Origin: a bacterium
GTDB lineage: Bacteria; Desulfobacterota; Binatia; HRBIN30; CADEER01
Direction: 5' to 3'
NCBI GenBank assembly: GCA_019637795.1
Contig: JAHBUY010000008.1
Coordinates: forward strand, 62,001 to 126,000
Length of the DNA stretch: 64,000 bases
A program made the position numbers and the translations under genes. The notes below the pieces were generated by a model. It ran no database searches and was not told the DNA's origin. It worked only from the letters and a program-made list of their open reading frames with translations. The stretch's first letter is position 1. Each line of letters begins with the position of its first letter. Of this stretch, positions 44,803 to 54,131 are shown in pieces.

Positions 44803-47800
44803 GGTGCCTCGCCGCCGCCGCTCGCGGCGACAGCAGGATGTAGAGCAGGGGGATGCCGATCAACGAGCAGAACATCGAGACCGTGATGCCGCCGAGGATG
44901 GCGATGGCCAACGGCTGCTGCATCTGCGCGCCGGCGCCGATGCCGAGCGCCAGCGGGGCGAGGCCGGCGAGCGCCGCCAGCGTCGTCATCAGGATCGGGC
45001 GCAGGCGCACGCGCCCGGCCTCGATCAGCGCCACGTCGCGCCGCCCGAGGCGCGCTTCGGCGCGCCCGGCGAAGTCGAGCAGGAGGATGCCGTTCTTGGC
45101 GACGATGCCGACCACCATGATGATGCCGACGACGGAGGAGACGTTGAGCGCCGTGCCGCTGAGCCACAATGCCAGCAAGCTGCCGGAGAGCGCCATCGCG
45201 CTGCCGAGGACGATCGCCGCCGCGGCGGCCACGGAGCCGAACTCGACGAGCAGCAGCGCCGCCACGCCGGCCACGGCGGCGGCGAAGACGAGGACGAGCT
45301 GGGCGAACGCTTCCTGCTGGCTGGCGTAGAGGCCGCCGAGCTCGACGCTCACGCCCGGCGGCAGGGCGACGTCGGCGAGCGCCCGGCGCACCGCCGTGGT
45401 GGCGGAGCCCAGATCGCGGCCCTCGAGCCGCGCGGTGACGCGCAGCACCGGGCGCAGGTTCTCGCGCTCGTGCTGCACTTCCACCCGGCCGGGCCGCAAG
45501 TGGGCGATGTCGGTCAGCGGCGCCAGACGGCCGTCGGGCGTGGTCAGGGTGACGCCGTCGAGCGAGCGCAGGCGCTGCTGCAGCGCCAGCGGGTAGCGGA
45601 CGCGCAGGGGAATGGCGCGGTCGCCCTCGAGGACCTGGCCGACGATGCTGCCGCTGACCGCCGTTGCGAGCCAGCGCTGCACGCCGGCGGCGTCGATGCC
45701 GGCGAGCGCGGCGCGGCGAGCGTCGACGTCGACGTCGTAGGTCGGGCCGACCGCGGTGACGCCGTCGAACTCGTCGACCACGCCGGGAATCGGGCTGATC
45801 CGCGCCGCGACCTGCGGCGCCAGGGCGCGCAGCGCCGCCGGGTCGTCGCCGAGCAGCTTGATCTCGATCGGGCTCGGGTTGCCGCTGAGATCGCCGATCA
45901 TGTCCTGCAGCACCTGGACGAACTCGACGCGCAGCCCCGGCACCTGCCCCTCGACGCGCTCGCGGACGTCCTCGATGACCGCCTCCGAGCTGCGCCGGCG
46001 CTGCCGCCGGAGCTGCACCGAGTAGTCGCCGCGGTTCGATGCGGTGAGGAAGAAGCCGAGCTCGGCGCCGGTGCGACGGGCGAAGGTCGCGACCTCGGGC
46101 GTGTCGCGCAGCACGGCGTCGACCTGATCGAGCATGCGCTCGGTCTCCGCCAGCGCCGCGCCCGGCGGCGCCCAGTAGTCGAGGACGAAGGCGCCTTCGT
46201 CCATCGCCGGCACGAAGCCGCTGTCGATGCGCTGGTAGGCGAGGATCGAGACGGCCAGCAGCAGCGCCCCGAACCCCACCGCGGCGGCGCGGTGGCGCAG
46301 GGTCCAGTGCAGACCGCGGGCGTACAGCAGGCTGAGGGCGGCGGCCAGCCGGTCGCCGGGCCCGTGTCGCATCGGCCGGGCGCGCCGCGGGGCGAGGGCG
46401 TCGGCGAGCGCCGGGGTGAAGGTGAGGGCGAGGCCGAGCGAGACCAGCAGGCTGACCGACATGGTGACCGCCAGCGGCCGGAAGAAGGCGCCGGGCACGC
46501 CGCCCAGCAGGCCGAGCGGCAGGAGCACCAGCACCGGGGTCAGGGTCGAGCCGAGCAGGGCGTGGGTGATTTCGCCCAGCGAGCGGCGCGTCGCCTGCTC
46601 GCCGCTCTGGCCGGCGGCGCGGTGTCGGCTGACGTTTTCGACGACGACGATGGCGTCGTCGAGGATCAGCCCGATGCCGGCGGCGATGCCGCCCAGGGTC
46701 ATGAGGTTGAAGCTGAGGCCGAGGACGTGCAGCGGCAGGCAACTGATCAGCACGGTGGCGGGGATCACCGCGGCGGCGACCGCGGTGGCGCGCAGGTCGG
46801 CGATGAAGAAGAACAGCGTCGCCACCGCCAGGAGCAGGCCGACGCCGATGCTGTCGCGCACGCTGGCGATCGCCTCCTGCACCAGGTCGGCCTGGTCGTA
46901 GACGATGCGGAAGCGGATGTCGGGATGGGTGCGGGCGAGGGCGGCGAGGTGGGCGCGCACCGCGGCGGCGATGGCGACGGCGTTGCCGTCCGGCTGGCGG
47001 GAGATCCCGAGCAGCACGGCGGGCTCGCCCTCGACCGCGGCGCGGGTGAAGTCTTCGCGCAGCGCCGGCGCGACGGTCGCCACCGCGGCCAGCGGCACGG
47101 TGGCGGCGTCGCGGGTGGCGACGACGATGTCGCCGAGCGCCGCCGGTTCGGCGGCCGGGCCGCGGACCACGGCGAGCGTCAGCTCGTGGCCGTCCACTCC
47201 CTGGCCGGCGCCGGCGATGGTGGTGCCGTCGCGTACCGCGTCCTCCACCGCGCCGAGGTCGAGGCGGTGCGCCGCCAGGGCGGCGGGATCGACGGTGATC
47301 GCGTACTCGCGGATCTTCGCGTTGTCGAGGTCCACCCGGTAGACGCCGGGGATGGTGCGCATCTGTGGCGCGACCTCGTAGATCGCCAGGTCGGAGAGCT
47401 CGCCCAGCGTGCGTCGCGACGCGCTCAGGGCGACGCTGACGATCGGGAACGCCGAGGTGTCGAGCAGGCGGCCCTCGAACTGGGTGCCGGGCGGCAGCTC
47501 GGACACGGTCTCGTCGGCGACCCCGAGCACCGCCTGCAGCGCCCCGGCCATGTCGCTTCCCCACTCGAACACCAGATCGAGCTGGCTGCCGCCGCGCGTC
47601 GTCAGCGAGCGGATGGTGCGTACCCGGGGCACGGTGGTGACGGCGTTCTCGAGCGGCTTGGTGAGCGCGGTGACGGTCTGCGCGACCGGCAGGTCGCCGG
47701 CGCGGGCGATGAGGGTGATGCGGTGGAAGGCGACCTCGGGGAAGATCGCCACCGGCATCGCCCAGGCGGCGATCGCGCCGGCGACGGTGAGCAGCGCGGT

Positions 47801-47851
47801 CAGGCCGAGGATGGCGGTGCGATTGCGGCCGACGAGCTCGCCGAGCGTCAC
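44783..47851 (-). CDS. RND efflux permease (HAE-type, AcrB/MdtB family)
   Basis: 1022 residues, full family length. TM4 carries the proton-relay pair in GIGLILDDAIVVVENVSRH (two Asp) and TM10 the Lys in GIVAKNGILLLDFAGRAE, as in AcrB-type drug pumps. The periplasmic porter domains lie at about 40-330 and 560-860, with the typical LPPGTQFEGRLLDTS-like and FVQVLQDMIGDLSGNPSPIEI segments. GTG start. It runs 7 bp after the adaptor stop. Because both Asp of the relay are present it is more likely an organic-compound exporter than a metal pump. Confidence 0.93.
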   Translation of the reverse strand: MTLGELVGRNRTAILGLTALLTVAGAIAAWAMPVAIFPEVAFHRITLIARAGDLPVAQTVTALTKPLENAVTTVPRVRTIRSLTTRGGSQLDLVFEWGSDMAGALQAVLGVADETVSELPPGTQFEGRLLDTSAFPIVSVALSASRRTLGELSDLAIYEVAPQMRTIPGVYRVDLDNAKIREYAITVDPAALAAHRLDLGAVEDAVRDGTTIAGAGQGVDGHELTLAVVRGPAAEPAALGDIVVATRDAATVPLAAVATVAPALREDFTRAAVEGEPAVLLGISRQPDGNAVAIAAAVRAHLAALARTHPDIRFRIVYDQADLVQEAIASVRDSIGVGLLLAVATLFFFIADLRATAVAAAVIPATVLISCLPLHVLGLSFNLMTLGGIAAGIGLILDDAIVVVENVSRHRAAGQSGEQATRRSLGEITHALLGSTLTPVLVLLPLGLLGGVPGAFFRPLAVTMSVSLLVSLGLALTFTPALADALAPRRARPMRHGPGDRLAAALSLLYARGLHWTLRHRAAAVGFGALLLAVSILAYQRIDSGFVPAMDEGAFVLDYWAPPGAALAETERMLDQVDAVLRDTPEVATFARRTGAELGFFLTASNRGDYSVQLRRQRRRSSEAVIEDVRERVEGQVPGLRVEFVQVLQDMIGDLSGNPSPIEIKLLGDDPAALRALAPQVAARISPIPGVVDEFDGVTAVGPTYDVDVDARRAALAGIDAAGVQRWLATAVSGSIVGQVLEGDRAIPLRVRYPLALQQRLRSLDGVTLTTPDGRLAPLTDIAHLRPGRVEVQHERENLRPVLRVTARLEGRDLGSATTAVRRALADVALPPGVSVELGGLYASQQEAFAQLVLVFAAAVAGVAALLLVEFGSVAAAAAIVLGSAMALSGSLLALWLSGTALNVSSVVGIIMVVGIVAKNGILLLDFAGRAEARLGRRDVALIEAGRVRLRPILMTTLAALAGLAPLALGIGAGAQMQQPLAIAILGGITVSMFCSLIGIPLLYILLSPRAAAARHHAPAGG

Positions 47852-47858
47852 GGCGCCC

Positions 47859-48923
47859 TCAGTTGGTCGCCGCCGCCTGCGGCGTCACCGCGGCGCCGTC
47901 CGGCAGCCCGTAGTGGCCGCTGACCACTACCAGCTCGCCGGCGGCGACGCCCTCGAACAGCTCCACGACGTCGTCGGCGCGCAGGCCGATGCGCACCGCA
48001 CGGCGGCGCGCCACGCCGTCGGCGACGACCATCACCGTGCCGTGTTCGCTCCGGTCGTCGGCGAGCAGCGCCGCGCTCGGCACCAGCAGCGCCTGGTCGT
48101 GGACGGCGACGGTGATGTGGCAGTCGGCGGCGGCGTGCAGCAGCGCAACCGGCGCCGGCGCGGTCAGCGCGATGCGCACCGGCACGGTGAGGCTCTGGGG
48201 GCTGACGGCGGTGACCACGGCGGCGACGCGGCCGTCGATGGTCGTGCCGCCGAGGCGCACCAGCGCTGGCTGGCCGGCGCGCACCTCGGCGCTGCGCGCC
48301 AGCGGCACCTGGGCGAGGACGATCAGCGAGCGCGGGTCGAACAGCTCGACCAGCACGTCGCTCGGCGCCACCTGCTCGCCGGGATTGTGCAGCCGGTCGG
48401 CGACGACGCCCTCGAAGGGCGCGGCGAGCGCGATGTCGCGGCCGGCGAGGTCGCGCGCCAATCGCGCCGCCGCCGGCCGCTCCTCCGGGCGCAGCGCTCC
48501 GGCCTGCGCGAGGATGCCGAACCCGTGCAGCGCCGCTTCGTTCTCCTGCGGCAGGACGCGCGCCGCCACCGCGCCGGCGGCGAGCCGATCGCCGGGTTGC
48601 ACCGCCACCGCGGTCACCCGTCCGGCGACCGGCGAGGCGAGGCGGACCGACCTGAGCGCCGCCGTCTCACCGGTGGCTTGCAGCCGCGCGGCGATGCTCC
48701 GCCGTTCGACGGCGGCGACCTGCACCGCGACGGGCGGTGCCGCCTCCGCTGGTTCGGCGGGCGGGGGGGCGCCGCAGCCGGCGAGGAGCGCGAGGGCAAG
48801 AGGCAGCAGGCAAGAGAACGGGGGCAGGCGTGCGCCGGCCCTCCGACTGGTGCCGTGCGGCGCGGGCGCGTTGCCGCCTGCGCTGCCCGCGCGGGCGTCG
48901 ACGCGGGCGTTCCCCGCCTTCAT
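47859..48923 (-). CDS. RND periplasmic adaptor lipoprotein
   Basis: 354 residues. A 35-residue charged N-terminal stretch precedes a signal with lipobox ALLAG-C50. The barrel-sandwich halves are ARLQATGETAALRSVRLASPVAGRVTAVAVQPGDRL and IALAAPFEGVVADRLHNPGEQVAPSDVLVELFD. A beta-barrel (SLIVLAQVPLARSAEVRAGQPALVRL) follows. The hairpin between the two halves is short, less than 40 residues, so it would make a stubby adaptor. It overlaps the TolC protein gene by 4 bp. A later Met could be the true start, since the first 30 residues look extra. Confidence 0.85.
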   Translation of the reverse strand: MKAGNARVDARAGSAGGNAPAPHGTSRRAGARLPPFSCLLPLALALLAGCGAPPPAEPAEAAPPVAVQVAAVERRSIAARLQATGETAALRSVRLASPVAGRVTAVAVQPGDRLAAGAVAARVLPQENEAALHGFGILAQAGALRPEERPAAARLARDLAGRDIALAAPFEGVVADRLHNPGEQVAPSDVLVELFDPRSLIVLAQVPLARSAEVRAGQPALVRLGGTTIDGRVAAVVTAVSPQSLTVPVRIALTAPAPVALLHAAADCHITVAVHDQALLVPSAALLADDRSEHGTVMVVADGVARRRAVRIGLRADDVVELFEGVAAGELVVVSGHYGLPDGAAVTPQAAATN

Positions 48924-50161
48924 TCCATGCCTCTGCCGAGCAGTTGCTCCACGGCCGCCGCCGCCATCCGCTGGTCGAGCTGCGAGCGGACCACGGCCGC
49001 CCGGGCGGCGATCGTCTGATCGAGCGCGTCGAGGACGTCGACCAGGGTGGCGCCGCCGCCGCCGAAGTAGCGGGCGCGCATCAGCAGCAGGGCGTCGTCG
49101 GCGGCCGGCTGCAGGCGCTGCCAGGCGACGGTGTCGGCGCCGGCCCGCTGCGCGTCGGCGCGGGCGTGGGTGAGCGCGATGACGAGATCCTGGCGCACCT
49201 GGCCGACGTTTGCCTCGGCGCTGGCGCTGGCGGCGGTCGCCGCCGCGGTGCGCGCGGCGATGGCGCCGCCGTCGAACAGCGGCATGGTGAAGCCGAAGAG
49301 GAACTCGCCGCCGCCGTTGTCACGGAAGGTCGGCGCGGGATTGACGCCCAGGAAGCCGCCGTCGGCGTTCAGGCCGAGGTGGCCGCGGCCCTCGCTCCGC
49401 GCCACGTCCGCGTCGCGGCGCGCCGCCTCGGCGCTGGCGCGGGCGTCGGCGAGGACCGGACTTGCCTCGATGGCGTCGTCGTCGACCGGCAGTGGCGGGC
49501 TGGCGGCCGGCGCGGTCAGCGCCGTCGCCTCGACCGTGACGCCGGTGAGCTGCGAGAGCTCCTGGGCGGCGGCGCCGAGGGCGGCGTCGGCGGCGCGGAC
49601 GGCGCTGCGCGCCGTCTCCAGTGCCAGCGCGGCGCGCGGCAGGTCGCTGCTGGGCGCCAGGCCGAGCTCGACCTGGCGCTCGAGCAGCGCCCGGTAGTCG
49701 GCCAGGGCGTCGCCGGCGCGGCGGTAGATGGCGGCGTCGGCCTGCTCGGCCAGGGCGGCGAAGTAGGTGCTGCGCACCGCGAAGGCGACGTCCGCCTGCC
49801 GCTGCCGGGCGAGCGCGCGCGCCGAGGTGACGCGGGCGCGCGCCGCGGCGAGCGCGGCGGCGCGTTCGCCGCCGTCGAGGAGCGGCGCCTCGATGGCGAG
49901 GCCCAGCAGGGTGACGCCGCCGTTGGTGATGGCTTCGTCGTAGCCCTCCGAGTGGCCGTACTGCGCCTGCCCGGTGAGCTTGGGCCAGTACGCGGCGCGC
50001 GCCGCCCGGACTCGTGCCTGCGCCGCCCGCAGGTCGGCGGCCGCCGCCTGGGTCGCCGGCGAGCGCGCGAGGGCCAGGCGCACGCAGTCCTCGACCGGCA
50101 GGAGCGCCGCGGCGGTGTGGGCGGCGAGCAACACCAACGCGACGAGGGCAGGGCGCAGCAT
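48920..50161 (-). CDS. TolC-family outer-membrane channel of the RND operon
   Basis: 413 residues with a signal peptide (LVALVLLAAHTAAA). The mature part starts LLPVEDCVRLALARSPATQAAAADL. The two TolC repeats are seen, with VTLLGLAIEAPLLDGGERAAALAAARARV in the first and FLFGFTMPLFDGGAIAARTAAATA in the second. It is the first gene of the minus-strand operon TolC-adaptor-RND-regulator-kinase. It is divergent from the propeller/cytochrome gene; the operator candidate lies 28-44 bp upstream. Confidence 0.88.
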   Translation of the reverse strand: MLRPALVALVLLAAHTAAALLPVEDCVRLALARSPATQAAAADLRAAQARVRAARAAYWPKLTGQAQYGHSEGYDEAITNGGVTLLGLAIEAPLLDGGERAAALAAARARVTSARALARQRQADVAFAVRSTYFAALAEQADAAIYRRAGDALADYRALLERQVELGLAPSSDLPRAALALETARSAVRAADAALGAAAQELSQLTGVTVEATALTAPAASPPLPVDDDAIEASPVLADARASAEAARRDADVARSEGRGHLGLNADGGFLGVNPAPTFRDNGGGEFLFGFTMPLFDGGAIAARTAAATAASASAEANVGQVRQDLVIALTHARADAQRAGADTVAWQRLQPAADDALLLMRARYFGGGGATLVDVLDALDQTIAARAAVVRSQLDQRMAAAAVEQLLGRGME

Positions 50162-50471
50162 GGCTGGGCGATACGGTAGCGCAGCCGCCCTGAACCAGCG
50201 GTGAATGCCGCCTTAATTCTCGTTCAGGTTCGGCGCCGCCACTGGTCGCCCCTCCTCCCGGCCCGCTGGCGACCGGCGGGCACTGGCGCTCGCCGCAGGC
50301 ATCAAAGTGCCGCGAATTCGTACGCGCCGTGCAAGTTCCACGCTGTCGGACGCTCCCGGACGACCGTTGGCGCCGCTGACAGGCCATTCGCCCACATAAG
50401 CGTGGGATTATCCGACCGCTGGGGCTAGATTTTGAGGAACACTTCGACTTCGTGGGTACGGGGGGTACAGG
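50162..50471. other. Divergent intergenic region
   Basis: 310 bp between the efflux operon and the propeller/cytochrome gene, with somewhat lower GC around 50205-50225 (CCTTAATTCTCG). It must hold both promoters, but no convincing hexamer pair was seen for either. Apart from the operator candidate listed next and the inverted heptamer CCTGAAC (50189-50195)/GTTCAGG (50222-50228), nothing stands out. Confidence 0.5.
50189..50205 (-). promoter_or_regulatory. Candidate direct-repeat operator for the efflux regulator
   Basis: On the minus strand TTCACC-N5-TTCAGG, two half sites 11 bp apart (one helical turn), the spacing used by OmpR-type regulators. It lies 28-44 bp upstream of the TolC-gene ATG. 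Sequence-only suggestion. Confidence 0.25.
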
Positions 50472-53400
50472 ATGAGCATCAGGTGTTCGAGGGCGCGCCG
50501 GGCTGGGCGCGCCGGGGCAGTGGCGCTCTGGGCGTTGGCGAGCGGGCTGGCGGTCGCGCCGGCCGCGGCGTTCACCACGTTCGAGAGCGGGCAGGTGCGG
50601 CCGTTGGCGTTGTCGCCGGACGGCACGCGGCTGTTCGCGGTCAATACGCCGGACGGCCGACTGGAGATCTTCGATGTCGGCGTCGGTGGCCTGACGCGGC
50701 GCGCCTCGGTGGCGGTCGGCCTCGAACCGGTGGCGGTGGCGGCGCGCAGCGACAGCGAGGTGTGGGTGGTCAACCACCTCTCGGACAGCGTCAGCATCGT
50801 CGACGTGGGCAGCAGTCCGCCGCGCGTCGTGCGCACCCTGCTGGTCGGCGACGAGCCGCGCGACATCGTCTTCGCCGGCAGCGGCGGCAGCCGCGCCTTC
50901 ATCACCACCGCGCATCGCGGCCAGCAGCGCACCAACGCCTCGATCAGCGGCGTCCCGGGCGCCGGCGATCCGCAGTTCACGACCCCCGGCATCGGCCGCG
51001 CCGACGTCTGGGTGTTCGACGCCGACGCGCTCGGCGGCACGATCGGCGGCACGCCGCTGGCGATCAAGACGCTGTTCGGCGACACGCCGCGCGCCCTCGC
51101 CGTCAGCCCCGACGGCAGCACGGTCTACGCCGCGATCTTCAAGTCCGGCAACCAGACGACCGTGCTCTCCGAGGGCGCGGTGTGCAACGGCTTCGGCAAC
51201 GCCGCGCCCTGCGTCGTGCAGGGGCAGACGATGCCCGGCGGCCTGCCGCCGCCGAGCACCGACGCGCAGGGCAAGCAGGCGCCGGAAACCGGTCTGATCG
51301 TCAAGTTCGACATCGCCTCGGGCCAGTGGCGCGATCCGCTCGGCCGCAACTGGTCGGCGGGCGTCCGCTTCGACCTGCCGGATCTCGACGTGTTCGCGCT
51401 CGACGCCGACACCCTGACGCAGTCGACCGCCTTCGCGCACGTCGGCACCACCCTGTTCAACATGGCGGTCAACCCGGCGACCGGCGCGCTCTACGTGTCC
51501 AACACCGATTCGCGCAACGAGGTCCGCTTCGAGGGGCCCGGCATCTTCGGCGGCAGCACCGTCCAGGGCCATCTCGCCGAATCGCGCATCACCGTCATCA
51601 GCGGCAACGGCGTCTATCCGCGCCACCTCAACAAGCACATCGACTACGACAGTCTGCCGGCGCCCGCCGGCACCAAGGAGCACAGCCTGGCGACGCCGAC
51701 CGGCATGGCGGTGTCGGCCGACGGCACGACGCTCTACGTCGCCGCCTTCGGGTCGAGCCGCATCGGCGTCTTCGACACCGTCGCCCTCGAGGGCGACACC
51801 TTCGATCCGGAAGTCGACAGCGCCGACTACCTCGGCGTCAGCGGCGGCGGTCCGAGCGGCCTGACGCTGGACGCGGCGCACAACCGCCTCTACGTCCTGA
51901 CCCGGTTCGACAACAGCGTGTCGGTGGTCGATCTCGGCAGCCGCGCCGAGGTGGCGCACCTGCCGCTGCACAACCCGGAGCCGGCGAGCGTGGTCAACGG
52001 CAGGCGCTTCCTCTACGACGCCGCCCACACCTCCAGCAACGGCGAGGCGTCGTGCTCGAGCTGCCACATCTTCGGCGACATGGACGACCTGGCCTGGGAT
52101 CTCGGCAACCCCGACGACGCGGTGAAGACCAACCCGATTCCGATCAATCTCCAGATCACCATCCCCTTCGCCGGCCTGCCGGCGCCGATCAACGGCACCG
52201 GCAACGCCACCGATTTCCATCCCATGAAGGGGCCGATGACCACCCAGACCCTGCGCGGCATGCTCGGCAGCGGCGCCATGCACTGGCGCGGCGACCGCTC
52301 CAACCCGCCGGGCGGGCCGGCGAAGGCCTTCGATGAAGTCAACTCGTTCATGAACTTCAACGTCGCCTTCCCCGGCCTGGTGGGGCGCGACAGCGAGCTG
52401 ACGACCGCCGAGATGCAGGCGTTCACCGACTTCATCCTCCAGGTCGAGCTGCCGCCCAATCCGGTGCGCGCCCTCGACAATTCGCTGAACGCGGCGCAGT
52501 CGGCGGGCCGCGACTTCTTCTTCGGCCCGCGGCTGTCGGACGGCCTCCCCGGCACGTTCTTCAACCAGCCGCTCGGCTTCACCTGCGAGGGCTGCCACCG
52601 CCTGCAGCCGGGTCTCGGCCACTTCGGCACCGACGGCCGCGCCAGCTTCGAGAACGAGCAGCAGATCATCAAGATCCCGCACCTCCGGAATCTGTACCAG
52701 AAGGTCGGCATGTTCGGCGTCCTCGACGTCGCCGGCGAGTTGCCCCTCAACCAGCCGCACCAGGGGCCGCAGATCCGCGGTTTCGGCTTCCTGCACGACG
52801 GCAGCGTCGACACGCTCTTCCGTTTCTTCAATGCCACCGTGTTCAACGGCGCCTTCAGCAACCAGACCGGCTTCCAGAACAACACCCAGAAGCAGAACGT
52901 CGAGCAGTACATGCTCGCCTTCGACACCAACCTGGCGCCGATCGTCGGCCAGCAGATGACGCTGACGAGCGGCAACGGGGGAGTCGCCAACCCGCGCATC
53001 GACCTGCTCGTCGCCCGCGCCGCCGCGGGGGAGTGCGACCTGATCGTCAAGGGCACGGCGGGCGGCCTGGCGCGCGGCTGGCTGCGCCAGGGGAGCGGCC
53101 AGTTCGTCAGCGACCGCGCCAGCGAGGCGCCGCTCGCCGACGCCGCGCTGCGGGCGCTGGCGGCGACGGCGGGCCAGGAGCTGACGTACACCTGCGTGCC
53201 GCCGGGCGACGGCACGCGCGCCGGCATCGATCGCGACGAGGACGGCTACTTCGATCGCGACGAGCTCGACGTCGGCTCCGACCCGGCCGATGCCGCGAGC
53301 ACGCCGCTGACCATCCCGCAGCGGGTGATCATTCGCACCAGCAAGCTGATCATGAAGGACGACGTCACGGCGCCGATCGACGCCAACAAGCGCCGGTTCA

Positions 53401-53882
53401 CCTTCTCGGCGGACAGCACCTACGAGCTGCCGCAGCGCCACATCGTGCCCCCGGCGCCGGCCAGCAGCGGCGACCCGCGCGGCGGCGGCGCGACGCTGAT
53501 CGTCTACAACTCCGCCGGCCTCGCCGTCGACGCGGTGAGCGTTTCGCTTCCCGCCGGCGGCTGGACGGCGCTCGGCAGCGCGACCTCGCCCAAGGGCTGG
53601 CGTTTCCGCGGCGACCCTGCGTCGCCGATCCGCAGCGTGCTGGTGAAGCAGAACCGCATCGTCATCAAGGGCGGACGCAGCGCCTGGGGCTACACGCTCG
53701 ACGAGTCATCGCAGGGCCGCATCGCTCTGCGCCTGCAACTCGGCGGCGATGGCGGCTGGTGCACCGAGACGCCGGCGGAGAGCAAGGGCAATCCGCCGTC
53801 GACCGCCAAGTCGGACCGCCCCGGCTACTTCAAGGCCGGCGGCCTGGCGCCGGCGCCGGCGATCTGCCCGCTCGTGCCCTGA
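50472..53882 (+). CDS. Secreted beta-propeller/diheme c-type cytochrome with C-terminal shared module
   Basis: 1136 residues. Signal peptide (LWALASGLAVAPAAA). A YncE/NHL-like beta-propeller with LALSPDGTRLFAVNT and AVNPATGALYVSNTD-type blades occupies about 35-510. A MauG/cytochrome-c-peroxidase-like region has heme sites CSSCH (C528-C531-H532) and CEGCH (C705-C708-H709). An EF-hand-like DRDEDGYFDRDEL follows near 920. The C-terminal module (about 945-1136) includes TLIVYNSAGLAVDAVSVSLPAGGWTALGS and the cysteine-bearing GGWCTETPA...AICP. It probably transfers electrons outside the inner membrane. It is the first gene of the exported-protein cluster; a hairpin follows. Confidence 0.85.
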   Translation: MSIRCSRARRAGRAGAVALWALASGLAVAPAAAFTTFESGQVRPLALSPDGTRLFAVNTPDGRLEIFDVGVGGLTRRASVAVGLEPVAVAARSDSEVWVVNHLSDSVSIVDVGSSPPRVVRTLLVGDEPRDIVFAGSGGSRAFITTAHRGQQRTNASISGVPGAGDPQFTTPGIGRADVWVFDADALGGTIGGTPLAIKTLFGDTPRALAVSPDGSTVYAAIFKSGNQTTVLSEGAVCNGFGNAAPCVVQGQTMPGGLPPPSTDAQGKQAPETGLIVKFDIASGQWRDPLGRNWSAGVRFDLPDLDVFALDADTLTQSTAFAHVGTTLFNMAVNPATGALYVSNTDSRNEVRFEGPGIFGGSTVQGHLAESRITVISGNGVYPRHLNKHIDYDSLPAPAGTKEHSLATPTGMAVSADGTTLYVAAFGSSRIGVFDTVALEGDTFDPEVDSADYLGVSGGGPSGLTLDAAHNRLYVLTRFDNSVSVVDLGSRAEVAHLPLHNPEPASVVNGRRFLYDAAHTSSNGEASCSSCHIFGDMDDLAWDLGNPDDAVKTNPIPINLQITIPFAGLPAPINGTGNATDFHPMKGPMTTQTLRGMLGSGAMHWRGDRSNPPGGPAKAFDEVNSFMNFNVAFPGLVGRDSELTTAEMQAFTDFILQVELPPNPVRALDNSLNAAQSAGRDFFFGPRLSDGLPGTFFNQPLGFTCEGCHRLQPGLGHFGTDGRASFENEQQIIKIPHLRNLYQKVGMFGVLDVAGELPLNQPHQGPQIRGFGFLHDGSVDTLFRFFNATVFNGAFSNQTGFQNNTQKQNVEQYMLAFDTNLAPIVGQQMTLTSGNGGVANPRIDLLVARAAAGECDLIVKGTAGGLARGWLRQGSGQFVSDRASEAPLADAALRALAATAGQELTYTCVPPGDGTRAGIDRDEDGYFDRDELDVGSDPADAASTPLTIPQRVIIRTSKLIMKDDVTAPIDANKRRFTFSADSTYELPQRHIVPPAPASSGDPRGGGATLIVYNSAGLAVDAVSVSLPAGGWTALGSATSPKGWRFRGDPASPIRSVLVKQNRIVIKGGRSAWGYTLDESSQGRIALRLQLGGDGGWCTETPAESKGNPPSTAKSDRPGYFKAGGLAPAPAICPLVP

Positions 53883-53890
53883 CGAGGCCC

Positions 53891-53920
53891 GGCGAGGCGG
53901 ATCGCTGCATCCGCCTCGCC
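53891..53920 (+). terminator. 12-bp hairpin after the cytochrome gene
   Basis: GGCGAGGCGGAT at 53891-53902, loop CGCTGC and the perfect complement at 53909-53920, 8 bp beyond the stop. No U-tract. Confidence 0.6.
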
Positions 53921-54078
53921 GCGCCCGCCGGGGGGCCGCTTCATTCCCGGCGCCGAAGGTCGGCCCGACGTCGACTGCGCGGTTCTCGAAGCCTTGCGCG
54001 TGCAGCGAAGCCGCCCGACTCGGTCCTGCCGCCCCAATGCCGCATCCTCGGCGCCGGCCTGAGGTCGCCGCAGACGAC

Positions 54079-54110
54079 AGCGCCCCGGCATCTTGCGATG
54101 CCGGGGCGCT
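54079..54110 (-). terminator. 14-bp perfect hairpin terminator of the choice-of-anchor-L gene
   Basis: AGCGCCCCGGCATC at 54079-54092, tetraloop TTGC and its exact complement at 54097-54110. It lies 21 bp past the minus-strand stop at 54132. Confidence 0.65.
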
Positions 54111-54131
54111 GGTGCCCATGGGGAGCGGGAG

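Noticed and set aside
44675-47923. 1082-codon open frame opposite the RND permease
   Set aside because: Low-complexity Arg/Gly/Asp/Val sequence; the minus strand has an unmistakable RND protein.
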